Origin: Chlorokybus atmophyticus
Taxonomy: Eukaryota; Streptophyta; Chlorokybophyceae; Chlorokybales; Chlorokybaceae
NCBI GenBank assembly: GCA_009103225.1
Contig: RHPI01002504.1
Coordinates: 62,001 to 126,000 of the forward strand
Length of the DNA: 64,000 bases
Direction: 5' to 3'
The notes under the pieces are model-generated. The model was not told the origin of the DNA and ran no database searches. It saw only the letters and a program-made list of their open reading frames with translations. Made by a program: the position numbers and the translations under genes. Each line of letters opens with the position of its first letter. The stretch's first letter is position 1. Positions 12,501 through 22,910 of this stretch are shown here, piece after piece.

Positions 12501-12699
12501 TGCTGCTCCTCTGCCATACCGTCCATGCCGCCGGAGGCAGACTCAGCTCCGGCGGCCGCCGCCGCCGCCACCCATCACGTCCTTGTTCTGCCCCTCCTTC
12601 TCCTCCCCCTCGCCGTCCTCCTCCTCCGACGACGGCGGCGAGGACAACCACAGCCACGGCCACAACTACAACAGCATGCAACACAGGCGCCCACTTCAC
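6541..12699 (-). CDS. Multi-pass membrane protein fused to a class-3 (diacylglycerol-type) lipase, about 20 exons
   Basis: The predicted ~1071-residue serine lipase has a long membrane-embedded N-terminus. Inferred exons, 5' to 3': 12699-12440, 12338-12249, 11883-11826, 11563-11412, 11244-11154, 11082-10928, 10610-10296, 10095-9963, 9733-9665, 9566-9319, 9235-9077, 8901-8255, 8164-8115, 7931-7833, 7748-7676, 7597-7533, 7506-7342, 7236-7132, 7051-6926 and 6696-6541; the total is divisible by three. About eight hydrophobic segments lie between residues ~143 and ~441 (for example WVLFLVVVLMLALFL and YVLMGLPLIILCWLF). The lipase domain starts with DHIVVAFRGTSS, has a long Ser/Asn/Gln-rich insert in the 8255-8901 exon, VHTGFLYAW, the nucleophile elbow GHSLGGALA (Ser near residue 863) and TFGSPRVGN, then DDLVPVSFRIVH for the acid/His region. 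This order is that of class-3 lipases, including sn-1 diacylglycerol lipases with N-terminal membrane segments. Intron 9567-9664 appears to use a GC donor. The first exon (Arg-rich after a hydrophobic start) is the least certain part. Confidence 0.8.
8932..8973. repeat. 18-bp bulged hairpin inside a lipase intron
   Basis: Arms 8932-8943 and 8962-8973 (12 bp, perfect) continue into 8944-8949 and 8954-8959 (6 bp), with a 2-nt bulge and a TGTG loop. It lies in the intron directly upstream of the exon carrying the VVAFRG strand. Confidence 0.8.
11590..11820. repeat. Alternating purine-pyrimidine (TG/CG/CA) intron tract, minus-strand lipase gene
   Basis: Nearly every step alternates R and Y over about 230 bp, with (TG)n, (CG)n and CATG blocks. 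Similar tracts fill other introns of this gene at about 6720-6890, 7955-8060, 9745-9955, 10170-10260, 10640-10850 and 11260-11410. The frames through them give Cys/His/Thr-rich or Val/Cys-rich strings that are not real proteins. Such sequence favours Z-DNA. Confidence 0.85.
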
Positions 12700-13622
12700 C
12701 TGTACCGCTAATCACTAGCCTTAATCACTAGCCTTAGACAGCCTGGCAGCAGCGGCGGCGGCGGCGGCGTAGGTATAGGAATAGGCGGCGGGTGAGGAGG
12801 CGGCGCAAGCAAGAGGCGGCGGGTGAGGAGGACGATAAGGGATAAGGGGGAGGAGGCGGCAACTGAGCAGGCAGCATCCATCAATTGTTCTCGCAAAATT
12901 GTCGTGTCACGCAACGCAGGCAATTGGCTGCATAGATAGATTGCCTCAGTCAACATCAGCAGCAGTGTCTTTCCTCTCTCTTGTGCGTGGGTTGTTGTTA
13001 TCCCCCCTCCATTTGGGTTGCGCTGCATGCTGAGGAGGTGCGGAGGACGAGGAGATTTCCGCCGCTATCGCCATGCATGCGCTCGGTTGATTGGCGCCTT
13101 CGCTGCGCCAACAACAGCATCCACAACGACAACAACAGTAGCATCAACGCCTTGTTGGCGTCATCAGGTCGTCAGCCATAGAGGCAGTCTTATGACAGCC
13201 GCCGCCTCACCTACAAGCTTAATTGTGAGCAACGTTGTCATTGCGGTCGTCGTTATTAGTGGTGTTGAAGTTGACGTTGGTGTTGGTGCTGTTGTTGCTG
13301 TTGTTGGTGTTGTCGTTGACTGGAGTGCATTTGTAGAGTTTCAGGTCACCACTCTCTTCAACAGCCAACAGTCACTTCACACGGGAGAGGAGGCACGCGC
13401 ACTACAAGAGTTTCAACACAAGCACCAATCTCAATACCAACAGCTTTGTGACAAAGAGAACCCGACAGAGTAAGCACAGCAACACCAGCAACACCACCAC
13501 CAACAACAACAACAACAACAGCAACGACAACGTCATCTTCACAACTATTGCATGCAGGTGTCATTCATTGTGCTTCACAACACACCAACAACAGCCACAA
13601 CCACCCCAACGCCGACAACACC
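12700..13622. other. Head-to-head intergenic region between the two lipase genes
   Basis: It separates two divergently transcribed lipase genes and so probably carries both promoters. It contains GGC/GGT repeats around 12740-12860, (GTT)n around 13240-13320 and (AAC)n around 13490-13530. No TATA box or convincing exon was recognised. Confidence 0.5.
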
Positions 13623-16600
13623 ATGTCGAGCGAGGCGGCTGCGTCCGCGATGACGGCTTCTCCCCGCCTGCACGCGAGCGTGGAGCAGGCGAGCCCGTCG
13701 AGTCCGCCAGATGTGAAGGCGACGTGGCGGACGACGATGTGGCAGGGGGCGGGGATATGCGCCATCGTCGTAGGGGCATACGGTGAGACGATCGGGTTGA
13801 GCAAAGGGACGTGCGCGTGCGTGCGTGTATAAGTGTGTGTGCGCACGCGCTCAAGCTCGCGCGCGTATGGACCTGTGTGCGTGTTTGTCATCGCGTACTG
13901 TTGTATTGCGCGTGCGTGTGCACGTATGCGTACCTGTGCAGATTCGTGTGCGCATGTGCTGGTGTGCGCATCTGTGCTTGTGCACTCATGCAAATAGCCA
14001 CATGCACACCTGCCCACCCCTCTCGCATCCCCCATCACCCTCATCACCACTTCCCCCCCACCCTCAGGCGGCTACCGCCTCGCCCGCTACTACTACTCTC
14101 AGCACCAGCGCGGCGTCAGGGGCAAGCACGACGACAGCAGCAGAGAGGAACAACGAAGCAGCGAGACGGAGTGTGAACCGTGCAAGGAGGATGAGGAGAG
14201 CGGGGTCATCGCGAGCATCACGGCGGCCATATCCAAGAAGATGCGTGAGTGATTGAGGGGTGGCGTTTGGGGGTGGAGTGGAGTTGGAGGGGAGGAGGGA
14301 TGTGGATGTGGATGTGGTATGAGTGGGTGGGTATGTGCATGTGCAAATGCACACGCGCTTTGCACTTGCGCGCACACTTACAGATACGTGCCTGTTCGAG
14401 TGCGCGCATGCATTGATGTGCACGTACGCGCACAAACGCGCGCACGCATGTGCATGCGCGCACGCACACGCACACGCATGTACACATGCGTACACCCGCA
14501 CGCGTACGCACGCGTTTGCATGCACAAGCACATGTGTGCGTACTCCCTCAACCCGCACTCACCGTTTCCTCCCCCCTCCCAGCCGGTCTGGACTCCGTGA
14601 TGCCGGACACCGCCGCCCGCGCCCTCCGCATCGTGGCGGACGGGATGTCTCGCACCGTCGGCGGCGTTGGGCCCTGGGGACTCGCGGAGATCACGTTCGG
14701 GCTGTACGCGCTGGCCAAGTACCACGAACGGGCGAGGGTGATGGATACGATAGGGAGAGAGAGACCGCTGGAGGTGAGAGGGAGGGGGTGGGTGGGTGCG
14801 TGTGCGTGTGCGTGTACAAGCGAGTGTGAGTGTGGGGGTGGGGGTGGGGGTGGGCATGCGCATGCATATGTGCGTATACGTGCATGTGCGTGTACGTGCA
14901 CACATGTGCGTGTGCATGTCTGCGGGGGGTTCTTGCTGGGACAATCCTTCATGTTGTTGGGTACGATTATTGGAGTCTGCCCTGTCGTATTCTTCAGGTG
15001 GATGAGGTGAAGGAGCTTCTGCGTGACATCGAGCTCGTGGACGCGGCATACTACGGCGAGAGCGAGGAGGACAAGGTGGCTTTTCTCAACCAGGACCTCA
15101 ATCGTCGCAAGGCGCTCATGAGGGTGAGTATTTCAGTACATGCTTGCGTTACAACCCATGTTGTGTCTCTGATTGTACATCACTGGGCAGGGGTACGTGT
15201 ACAAGTACGTGGCGCAGTCGGGGATACTCGACCCGGCGTACTTTGTGTGCGTGGACGACGAGATCAAGTGCATCGTCCTGTGCATACGCGGCACCGCCTC
15301 ACCCGCAGACATGCTCACAGACCTCACAGGGTACTGTACTGCATGCGCGTGCAAGCGTGTGCGCATGCGTGTGCATATGTGTCCGTGTTGTGCACAAGCA
15401 TGCTTCGCGTGCATGTGTGTGTGCATGCCTGGGCGCGCAGGCGTGCCTGCATGCGCGATTGTCTGGCATAGGCGCGTGTGCGTGCGTGCATGTGCGTGTG
15501 CGTGTGTATGGGCATGCGCACGTACGCGCACGCAGGTGTGTGCATGTGCGTGTGCGCGAGAGCATGTACCGACATGTGTGCTCATTTACTGCGATACTAC
15601 AACCTTTTCGTGCATCCTGCCTCCAGTACGAGTGAGAGGTGCGAGGCCGACGACGAGGACAGCAGCTTCTACAACCACTTTGTCCACTGCGGCATGCTCC
15701 ACTCCTCGCGCAACCTCGTCGAGAAAGAGCGCGAGAGTCTCCAGGAGCTGCTGGCGCAGCACCCGGGTTACGGACTCAAAGTCATCGGACACTCGCTCGG
15801 GGCGGGCACGGCGGCGCTGGTCACCATGGCGCTCAGGGAGAACAAAGAGGTGGGTGGGTGCGTGTGGGTGTCGATTTGACATATGAGGGTACTTGGGATC
15901 GATTGAGGTGGTGACGCATAAGCATGTGTGCGTGCGCGCGCGCGTGTGTCATGGGACGGTTACATGGTGCGTGACATGTGTGCACGTGTGCTTGCGCGGG
16001 GCGTGCACGCGCGTGCACGCGTGGCATCAGGGCACATGCATGTGCACGCATAACGCATGGTATACAGACAGGCGTTACATACATGATCAGACAGTGTTGA
16101 ATGCTGTATGTCTGCTGATATGCACAATCACCCGCAGTTTCTGGAGGCTGCGGGGATCGAGCGCGCGGCCATCCGATGTCTCGCTTTCGCGCCCCCGGCG
16201 TGCGTGTCCGCGCGTCTGGCGGACGACTTAGCCGACGCCGTCACCTCAATCGTACTGCAGGTGAGTGATGAACACATCAACACGACCGTTGTCATCAGCC
16301 GTTGCAAGTGGAATTGTGTGAGATGTGTGCGCATGTGTGCGTGCGCGGTTTTATACGTGCGTGTGCGTGTGCTTGCGTCCAACATGTGTGTAGGTAAGCA
16401 TATTGTGTTAGGTGCATAGCATTGTGTGGAGGGGTGTGTATTTGTATGTGTATCTGTGCATGTTTGTATGTGCGCATGCATGTTTGCACACGCATGTGCG
16501 TGCATGGGTGCACCCGTTTGTCATTCACCTCGTGAGTGACATGTGTGCATTATGTGCAGGATGACATTGTGCCGAGGGCGTCGTTGAGTGCGTTGGAGGA

Positions 16601-17348
16601 TTTGAGGACGGAGATCCTGTTGACGGATTGGAAGACGGCCGTGGGCGTGGACGACAAGGACACGGGCGCGATCATGCTGTACCTTCACGACTACGTCTCC
16701 CAGGCCATGCAGCAGAGCCAACCGACCATGCAGCAGGTCGAAGCGTGGATACGACACTCGGGATCACTCAAGAGAGCCAAAGAGCAATTTGGCGGCAAGG
16801 AGAAGCTTGAGGAGGTGAGTGAAGTGGGTGGTGGTGATGGTGGTATTGTGAAATGTTGCGTTGTTGCGTTTAATGGGAGTGTTTTGTGCTTTATTCAAAC
16901 ACCCATGCACATCCATGATAACACCCGCACTCGCGCGCGCACACACACGTGCCCGAGTGTGCAGTTGTAAGCAGGCACACACATGCACATCTGTGCGCAA
17001 ACGCGCAGACACGTTCACCGACCCACATGCACAGTCAACTCTGGCCCCACGCGCGTACACTTTCACGCACACAGACACTCTCTTGCGCAGGTTGAGGAGA
17101 AGACGGCTCAGAGCAGTGAGGACGTGACTCAGCTCTCCAAGGCGATGCAGCTGATGCGTTCGTGGGGCATCGACGTGAGCGACTTGGAAGATCAGCAAGA
17201 CAGACAGGAGGAGGCCAAGCGCGACCCCAACAAGGACTCACCACCACCTAGTCCCGCACTCGATGAGACGCAAAGACTGTACCCGCCGGGGAAATTAGTA
17301 CACATCATACGCGTACCAGAAGAAGAAGTCAACAACAAGGAGAACACC

Positions 17349-17391
<43 letters not shown>

Positions 17392-17744
17392 GTGACAATG
17401 GCCATGGCAATGGGACCAAGGCACTTGATGGTGAGGCTGTTGATGGGCATGGTGAGGGTGAGGCCACGTCCACGTCTTCGTGGTGGTCTATTGGTTTGTG
17501 GAGCAGCGACACTGGCGACAACAGCAAGAATAACGGCGACAGCAACAACAGCAACGACAACAAGAAGATGAGGTACGAGGCGTGGTGGGGCGAGCCGGGC
17601 CAACGATTTGAGAAGATTGTGTTGTCGGACGGGATGGTAAACGACCACTTCACGGAGCAGTACCGCGACGCTCTTCGCGCCGTGCTCCAACGCATCGCAC
17701 CAGAAGAAGAAGAGGCTGCTGAGCCCGTCCCCGCACAAAAGTGA
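13623..17744 (+). CDS. Diacylglycerol lipase-like class-3 lipase, nine exons
   Basis: The predicted 682-residue enzyme resembles sn-1-specific diacylglycerol lipase, which releases monoacylglycerol and a fatty acid from diacylglycerol. Exons: 13623-13782, 14068-14244, 14583-14773, 14998-15123, 15191-15330, 15627-15849, 16138-16260, 16560-16814 and 17091-17744. They sum to 2049 nt with no internal stop. One hydrophobic segment near residues 40-55 (GAGICAIVVGAYG) suggests a single N-terminal anchor instead of the four helices of animal DAGL. The catalytic part reads VLCIRGTASPADMLTDLTG, then FVHCGMLHS, KVIGHSLGAGTAAL (Ser near residue 321), CLAFAPPACVS and SIVLQDDIVPR. It ends with a YPPGKLVHII block and FEKIVLSDGMVNDH, each matching the DAGL order. 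The last exon carries an Asn-run linker encoded by (AAC)n at 17345-17390. It is divergently arranged with the membrane lipase gene, but the two proteins differ enough not to be a recent duplication. Confidence 0.9.
15330..15575. repeat. Alternating purine-pyrimidine intron tract, plus-strand lipase gene
   Basis: TGTGCGCATGCGTG-type sequence fills the intron between the exon ending ..LTDLTG and the exon with GHSLG. Further tracts in the same gene are at about 13800-13990, 14330-14540, 14790-14930, 15905-16060, 16320-16520 and 16920-17090. The RGP1, eS30 and LRR introns lack them, apart from a short stretch in ACLA introns (21425-21540, 22490-22550). Confidence 0.85.
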
Positions 17745-18315
17745 CAGTGTGTGTTGTTGAGCAGTACCCGTTGATCGCCTCTAACGTTGGTGTCGGGGTA
17801 GTGAACTAGCTGGGTGTGAGTGGGGTTCATGTTGGATTTGTGCGTAGCGCAGTTGGGGTAGGCTAGCAGGTGGTGAGTGCATGTGCTGCAAGTGGCGCAG
17901 CAAGGACGCGTGTGGGGGTGTGTGCGTGTTGTGATGTGCAGGGAGGCAGGTGAGTGATCCTGCATGTTTAGACATGGATAGTTGCGTTGTTTGGTGTGCC
18001 AAGAAGTGAATACCAAACCGTCTTTGCCTCCCCTCTCTTATCGGTCCCTGTTGCATACAACAAGATGACATAACATTCAGGGCCAGACCATGCTCTAGCT
18101 TGCAGGAAGCTACAGTATGGTATGCCATCTAATTGTCGGTTTGTGGATGAAAGATGAAAAGTTTGTGCATTGCTGCTTTGCTCGCTGCGACCATACCTAC
18201 GTGCATGACTGTGTTGCATTATTGCGCTCTTCACCTTGATGTCAGGGCGCACTTGCAATAGGAGCGCGTTTCATTTCATCTGGCTGCCATGCACATGTAC
18301 CAATACTTGGTGCTA
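17745..18315. other. Intergenic, nothing recognised
   Basis: This is the region 3' of the diacylglycerol lipase gene. No coding motif, repeat or RNA gene was recognised. Confidence 0.5.
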
Positions 18316-18496
18316 CATGCACTGCTCGCATGGGTGAACTAGTCGTTGCACAACCTACAGTTTCATTGCTTTCACTGCCGCAGCATTCTGGGAATATAGG
18401 TTAATGATACTGTAGGTTGTGCAACAACTAGTTCACCCATGCGAGCAGTGCATGTTGCACCAACCTATATACCCAGAATGCTGCGACAGTGAAAGC
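18316..18496. repeat. Interleaved inverted repeat (A-B-A'-B' order)
   Basis: Segment A (18316-18360, 45 nt) is the reverse complement of A' (about 18409-18453) with one mismatch. Segment B (about 18367-18399) is the reverse complement of B' (about 18462-18494) with few mismatches. The order is A-B-A'-B', not the nested A-B-B'-A' of a simple hairpin, so both stems can form in one strand only as a pseudoknot-like fold. No gene overlaps. Confidence 0.85.
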
Positions 18497-18499
18497 ATG

Positions 18500-19166
18500 C
18501 ACAGGATGTGCATTTGCTGAGTGTCAACAGTGCAGCACCGCACATATACTATTGGGCCAGGGTAATCGGTTGAGATAGTCGTAATACCTCAATCATATAG
18601 GCAGTGCAGACATAAACAGCGTGCAGTTTCAGGTCTGCAACGCCAATGCAGTTGCAAGCCTGGTGCTTACTACTGAATCAGATGTGGCACACTTCCACAA
18701 GTGCTAGAGCACTCACTTACCTGAAGCTCGTTTTCCTGCTGACAACCAGCAGAGACAATGCGGCCGCACGCGTAGGAACAATTTGCACAAAGGCTAGATA
18801 TTCATTGAAGCCAATGAAGCCCTTCAGAGACATCTCAATTTACAGTAGTACTGTTGTCTACAGGCGACTTAAACCGCTACTTGACAGCCGCTCGAGCTGC
18901 ATCCATGCCATCATCCTTTGGAAAGCATCCGGTGCAGAACATACTATGATGCTACCTCGCCACTGATGATGCGGCCAACATGCTACCTGTCATAAGGTGT
19001 GCACACCTGTCAGGAGCAGCAATTAGATAAGTGCTCTCATACCAGACACCAATAGTGGTAACTAAGCCGCCACATGCAAATAAAGTAAACATCAGGCATA
19101 GCAATCGAGGCTGCTAATGCCTCAACAGCACTAGCTTCTACTTCACTTATACTCACCTGTGCAAGT
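18500..19166. other. Intergenic, nothing recognised
   Basis: This is the 3' flank of the eS30 gene. Open frames are short and show no recognisable motif. Confidence 0.5.
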
Positions 19167-19652
19167 TTACTTCTCTGAAGAGTTAGGGCCGCGCTTCTTG
19201 CCAAAACCAACGACTGCAGCACAACGCAGAGAAAGGATGAATATTATGTCAACAGTCAAGCTCCCAAACGACAGGCCATGTGAAGGGACGCAGCAGACCA
19301 ACAGATATCAACCATAACTATGGATCAACCAACCTCTGGATGCAACATACCCTAAACTACAGCATCAACAGCAGGAAAGTATGCCCGGATGTATGTTCGC
19401 ATATGGAAGCAAAGGTCTGTGCGAGCAAGTGCCACCCAAATCCAACAACCCAGCTGCAGTTTGCTTCTTATACCGCAATTCAGTATGCAAAGCATGAGAG
19501 CAACACCCACCAACGTTGACGAAGCGTCGGTTGTATTTGAGGCGCTTCATGGCCCGTCCAGTCGCCTTCTTCTTCTTGTCCTGCTTGGCGACCTTGGGCG
19601 TCTGCCCGCGGACCTTGCCAGCACGCGCCAACGATCCGTGCACCTTACCCAT
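19167..19652 (-). CDS. RPS30: Small ribosomal subunit protein eS30, two exons
   Basis: Exons 19652-19511 and 19213-19167 encode 62 residues. The start [20 protein letters not shown], then a Lys-rich [17 protein letters not shown] block and the end [13 protein letters not shown] are those of eS30, a small basic protein of the 40S subunit near the decoding region. The frame starts directly at MGKVHG, so it is the free form, not the ubiquitin-like (FUBI/FAU) fusion found in animals. The intron has donor GTGGGT at 19510 and an acceptor CTGCAG ending at 19214. A telo-box lies about 118 bp upstream of the start codon. Length is close to the usual 59-62 residues. Confidence 0.95.
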
Positions 19653-19769
19653 GGCTGCTCCCTGACCAAGCAAGCCGGATCAGACAAGGGCAAGCCGCTA
19701 AACCCGCCCCGCAGTCGACGCCGCCGACGCCAAGGACGAGGACAAAGAGGCCGTCATGGAGGCGGCGGC

Positions 19770-19777
19770 TAGGGTTT
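19770..19777 (-). promoter_or_regulatory. Telo-box (AAACCCTA) upstream of eS30
   Basis: On the eS30 strand the sequence reads AAACCCTAGCCGCCGCC, about 118 bp before the start codon. The telo-box followed by GCC repeats is a known promoter element of ribosomal-protein genes in plants with TTTAGGG telomeres. Function here is inferred from position and motif only. Confidence 0.5.
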
Positions 19778-20190
19778 CACCGATTCACCCCGATCGACCG
19801 AACCGGATTACTGAATCCTGTTCTAGGAAGCCGGAACACAGAAGCCGAGTTGATAAAGCCAAGAGTAGCTAGGAAGCGCGGAAGCCAAACGGCAAGCCAC
19901 AACATAACGTCAGCGTTACGCAAGAGAACAAGATGTGGAGAAGTTCGTGGGACTTTTGAGTGGGTATTTTAGCTGCCAGTTTATTGGGGCGTGGAAGTCT
20001 GAAGACAATTTCTTGCAGCGTCGGAGCATGCATTTGGGCTGTTTGCATGCTTCAATTTGTTGGCATTAGTGTCGTCGTTGGCGGCAGCGGCGGAAGAGGC
20101 GGTGGCGACGGAGGAGGCGGCGCTGTCGCTGCGAAGGTTGTGGTCGTCTTGGTTGTGGTGTTAGGTGTCGTCCTTTTCCTTTCAGCGTGA

Positions 20191-22910
20191 ATGGCGCGTA
20201 AGAAGATCCGCGAGTATGACTCCAAGAGGCTGCTGCGTGCGCATCTGCTTCGCCTAGCTGGCATTCAGCTGGACCTCAAAGCTGTTCAGGTGAGCAGTGG
20301 AGGGAAATGAATCTGTTTCAGCGCATGCATTTTGTTGCAGTTGCATTGCTGTTGTGTGCTTGTGAATTTGTCGTTTCTTGTTCGCATGCTGGCGTGATTG
20401 CTGCTGGTTGTTGCAGCAATGGCTGTATGCAGTTGATGGGCAATGTTGCGCTTGATGTGGCAAAGCAGCTTGTGGTCGATTGGTTGGGTATTATGATTGC
20501 ATGAGACTATGCTTGCTCTTATTAGTGCTGCTGCAAGCGTGTGTCACAGCGCAAGCTCTCTTTCTAAGACGTGTCTCATTGCAAGTGCGTGCTGCGTGTC
20601 CGCATTGGCGTTCTTCATATTGAAATTCATCACAAGTCGACAACCAACCGTATATTATTGTCGTCACTCAAGCATGTCGAGATGCAAGCAGCATTGCTAC
20701 CTTGCTCTACCAAGCTTAGCTGCACGAAGTCCGAGCCTGCAACTCAGTTCATGCATGCTTTGATATGATGTCGAAAATGCTGGCATTTGATGATAACGTA
20801 AACCCATCGCATTATTAAGATATAACTTGCAAGTGTTGTGTGCGCCCACACTCGAGTGTTACACAGGTCACAAAGGACACGGACTGGGCTTTGTTGGCCA
20901 AGGAGAACCCATGGCTGGCGGACATGAAGCTGGTGGTGAAGCCGGACGCGCTGTTTGGCAAGCGTGGCAAGAGCGGTCTGGTGGGTCTCAACTTGAGTCT
21001 CCCGGACGCACAGACCTTCATTGCCGAGCGCATGGGCAAGGACGCCGACGTAGAAGGCACTCGCGGGCCCGTTCATCACTTCATTGTGGAGCCTTTCGTC
21101 CCGCATGAGAAGGAGCTTTACTTGTCCATTGTCTCAGACCGGCTTGGTGCCAAGGTGAGTGTTTGACAATCGCATGTTGTGACCAATCACCCTCTTTTTG
21201 TTGGTGCCTTGGTGACCAATGGTAGCAATGCTGCAGGTTTCATTTTCGGATGCAGGAGGCGTAGAGGTGGAGGAGAACTGGGAGCGGATGCGGTCTGTGG
21301 TTGTGCCGACAGACGCTCCGCTCACCCCCGATCTGCTCGCACCCCTGGTTGCACCCCTCCCACTTGAGGTACGCTATATCTGGGCTGTGTTGCAGTGTCA
21401 GTGAACCATTGAGCGTGCATGCGTGCTCGTTCTTGTGTTCATGCACATGGCACGCGCATGCATGTGCGCATGCCTGTGTGTGCGCGCGCGTGTGGTTGTG
21501 TGCAAGCGCGCGCTGTGCATGGCTGCCTGTGCGCATGTGCAGTGATCGCTTAATGAGTCATACTGCTAATTGGCCATGCAGGCGCGCTCAAAGGTGGAGA
21601 CCTTCATCAGAGCCGCATTCGCCGTTTACCAGGTAGCTGCTCAGCAGTCAAGGCCGCCACACAAGCATATTTTTCTCTTTGCCACGCATCTGTGCAAGGC
21701 TTCTCATCAAACTCAATGCGTGTAGGACCTGGACTTTACGCTGTTGGAGATGAACCCCCTGGCGCTGGTCGACAATGAGCCCTACCCTCTCGACATGCGA
21801 GGGGAGGTGGATGACACGGCAGCGTTCAAGCAGTCCAAGAATTGGGGCGATGACCTCGAGTTCCCGCAACCCTTCGGACGTGTCATGTCACCTTCTGAGG
21901 AGCAGGCAAGAGCAGTGCTGAACAGTACAAACACTTGTACACAACAAGTACGTGCCGTTGGCTTGATTAATCTGTTGTGTCTACACAGGTGCATGCTTTA
22001 GACGAGAAGACAGGTGCGTCGTTGAAGCTGACTATCCTCAACCCGCGCGGTCGCATCTGGACGATGGTTGCCGGTGGCGGCGCCAGCGTCATCTACTCGG
22101 ACACTGTCGGCGATCTTGGCATGGCGAGCGAGCTGGGCAACTATGCTGAGTATTCAGGCGCACCAAACCAGGTAACCTCCTTGCTTACACCTCGCACATT
22201 GAAAACAACTTCATGAAGCCAGTAACATTGGTAGCCTCGGCTTTGGCACTTTGCTAGAAGTATGAGACAGCGTAAACGATAGCGTTGCTGGTTCATAATC
22301 GTGATACACCCCTCTCTGGCAGGAGGAGACGCTAAAGTTTGCCCGTGTTCTGCTTGACTGTGCTACAGCTCCTCCTCACGATGGCCGCAACCGCGCGCTT
22401 GTCGTCGGCGGCGGCATTGCCAACTTCACTGACGTGTCACAGACCTTCCGTGGCATCATTCAGGTAACCTGCTTGTACAACAATGTCGTGTGCATGTGTA
22501 TTTGTGTGCATGCTTGCATGTGCTCGTGTGCGTGTCTGTGCGTGTGTCTGATAGCAACTGTTGTCTTTTAAGGCCATGCGCGAGAAGCAAGAGCAGCTGA
22601 AGGCGGCCAAGATGCGCATCTACGTGAGGCGTGGAGGCCCAAACTATGAGGCCGGGCTGAAGTTGATGAAGCAGCTTGGTGAAGAAATCGTCGTCCCCTT
22701 TGAGGTATGCACTCTGATATGACGGATGCAAGTTGTCATCATTTTTTGCTGGATGCATGACACACGCACAGTGTGGACGCATGCATGTGGGGATGTTTGA
22801 CTTAAATTGATAGGCTGTTCTGATAATCGTCATCACAGGTGCACGGCCCGGAAGCCAGCATGACCGGCATCTGTAAGGCAGCCATTGATTGGATCAAACA
22901 AACTCCATGA
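20191..22910 (+). CDS. ACLA: ATP-citrate lyase subunit A (ACLA), nine exons
   Basis: With subunit B the product cleaves citrate with CoA and ATP to acetyl-CoA and oxaloacetate in the cytosol, feeding lipid synthesis. Exons: 20191-20289, 20867-21154, 21237-21368, 21582-21632, 21726-21905, 21989-22171, 22323-22463, 22573-22704 and 22839-22910. They sum to 1278 nt (425 residues), close to the ~423 of plant ACLA. The protein starts [15 protein letters not shown] and carries [36 protein letters not shown], the Gly-rich [32 protein letters not shown] and [17 protein letters not shown], all characteristic of the ATP-grasp subunit. It ends where the A subunit ends, so this is the split two-subunit form and not the fused animal enzyme. 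Intron 5 begins GCAAGA at 21906, a likely GC-AG intron. No B-subunit gene was found in the window. Confidence 0.95.
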
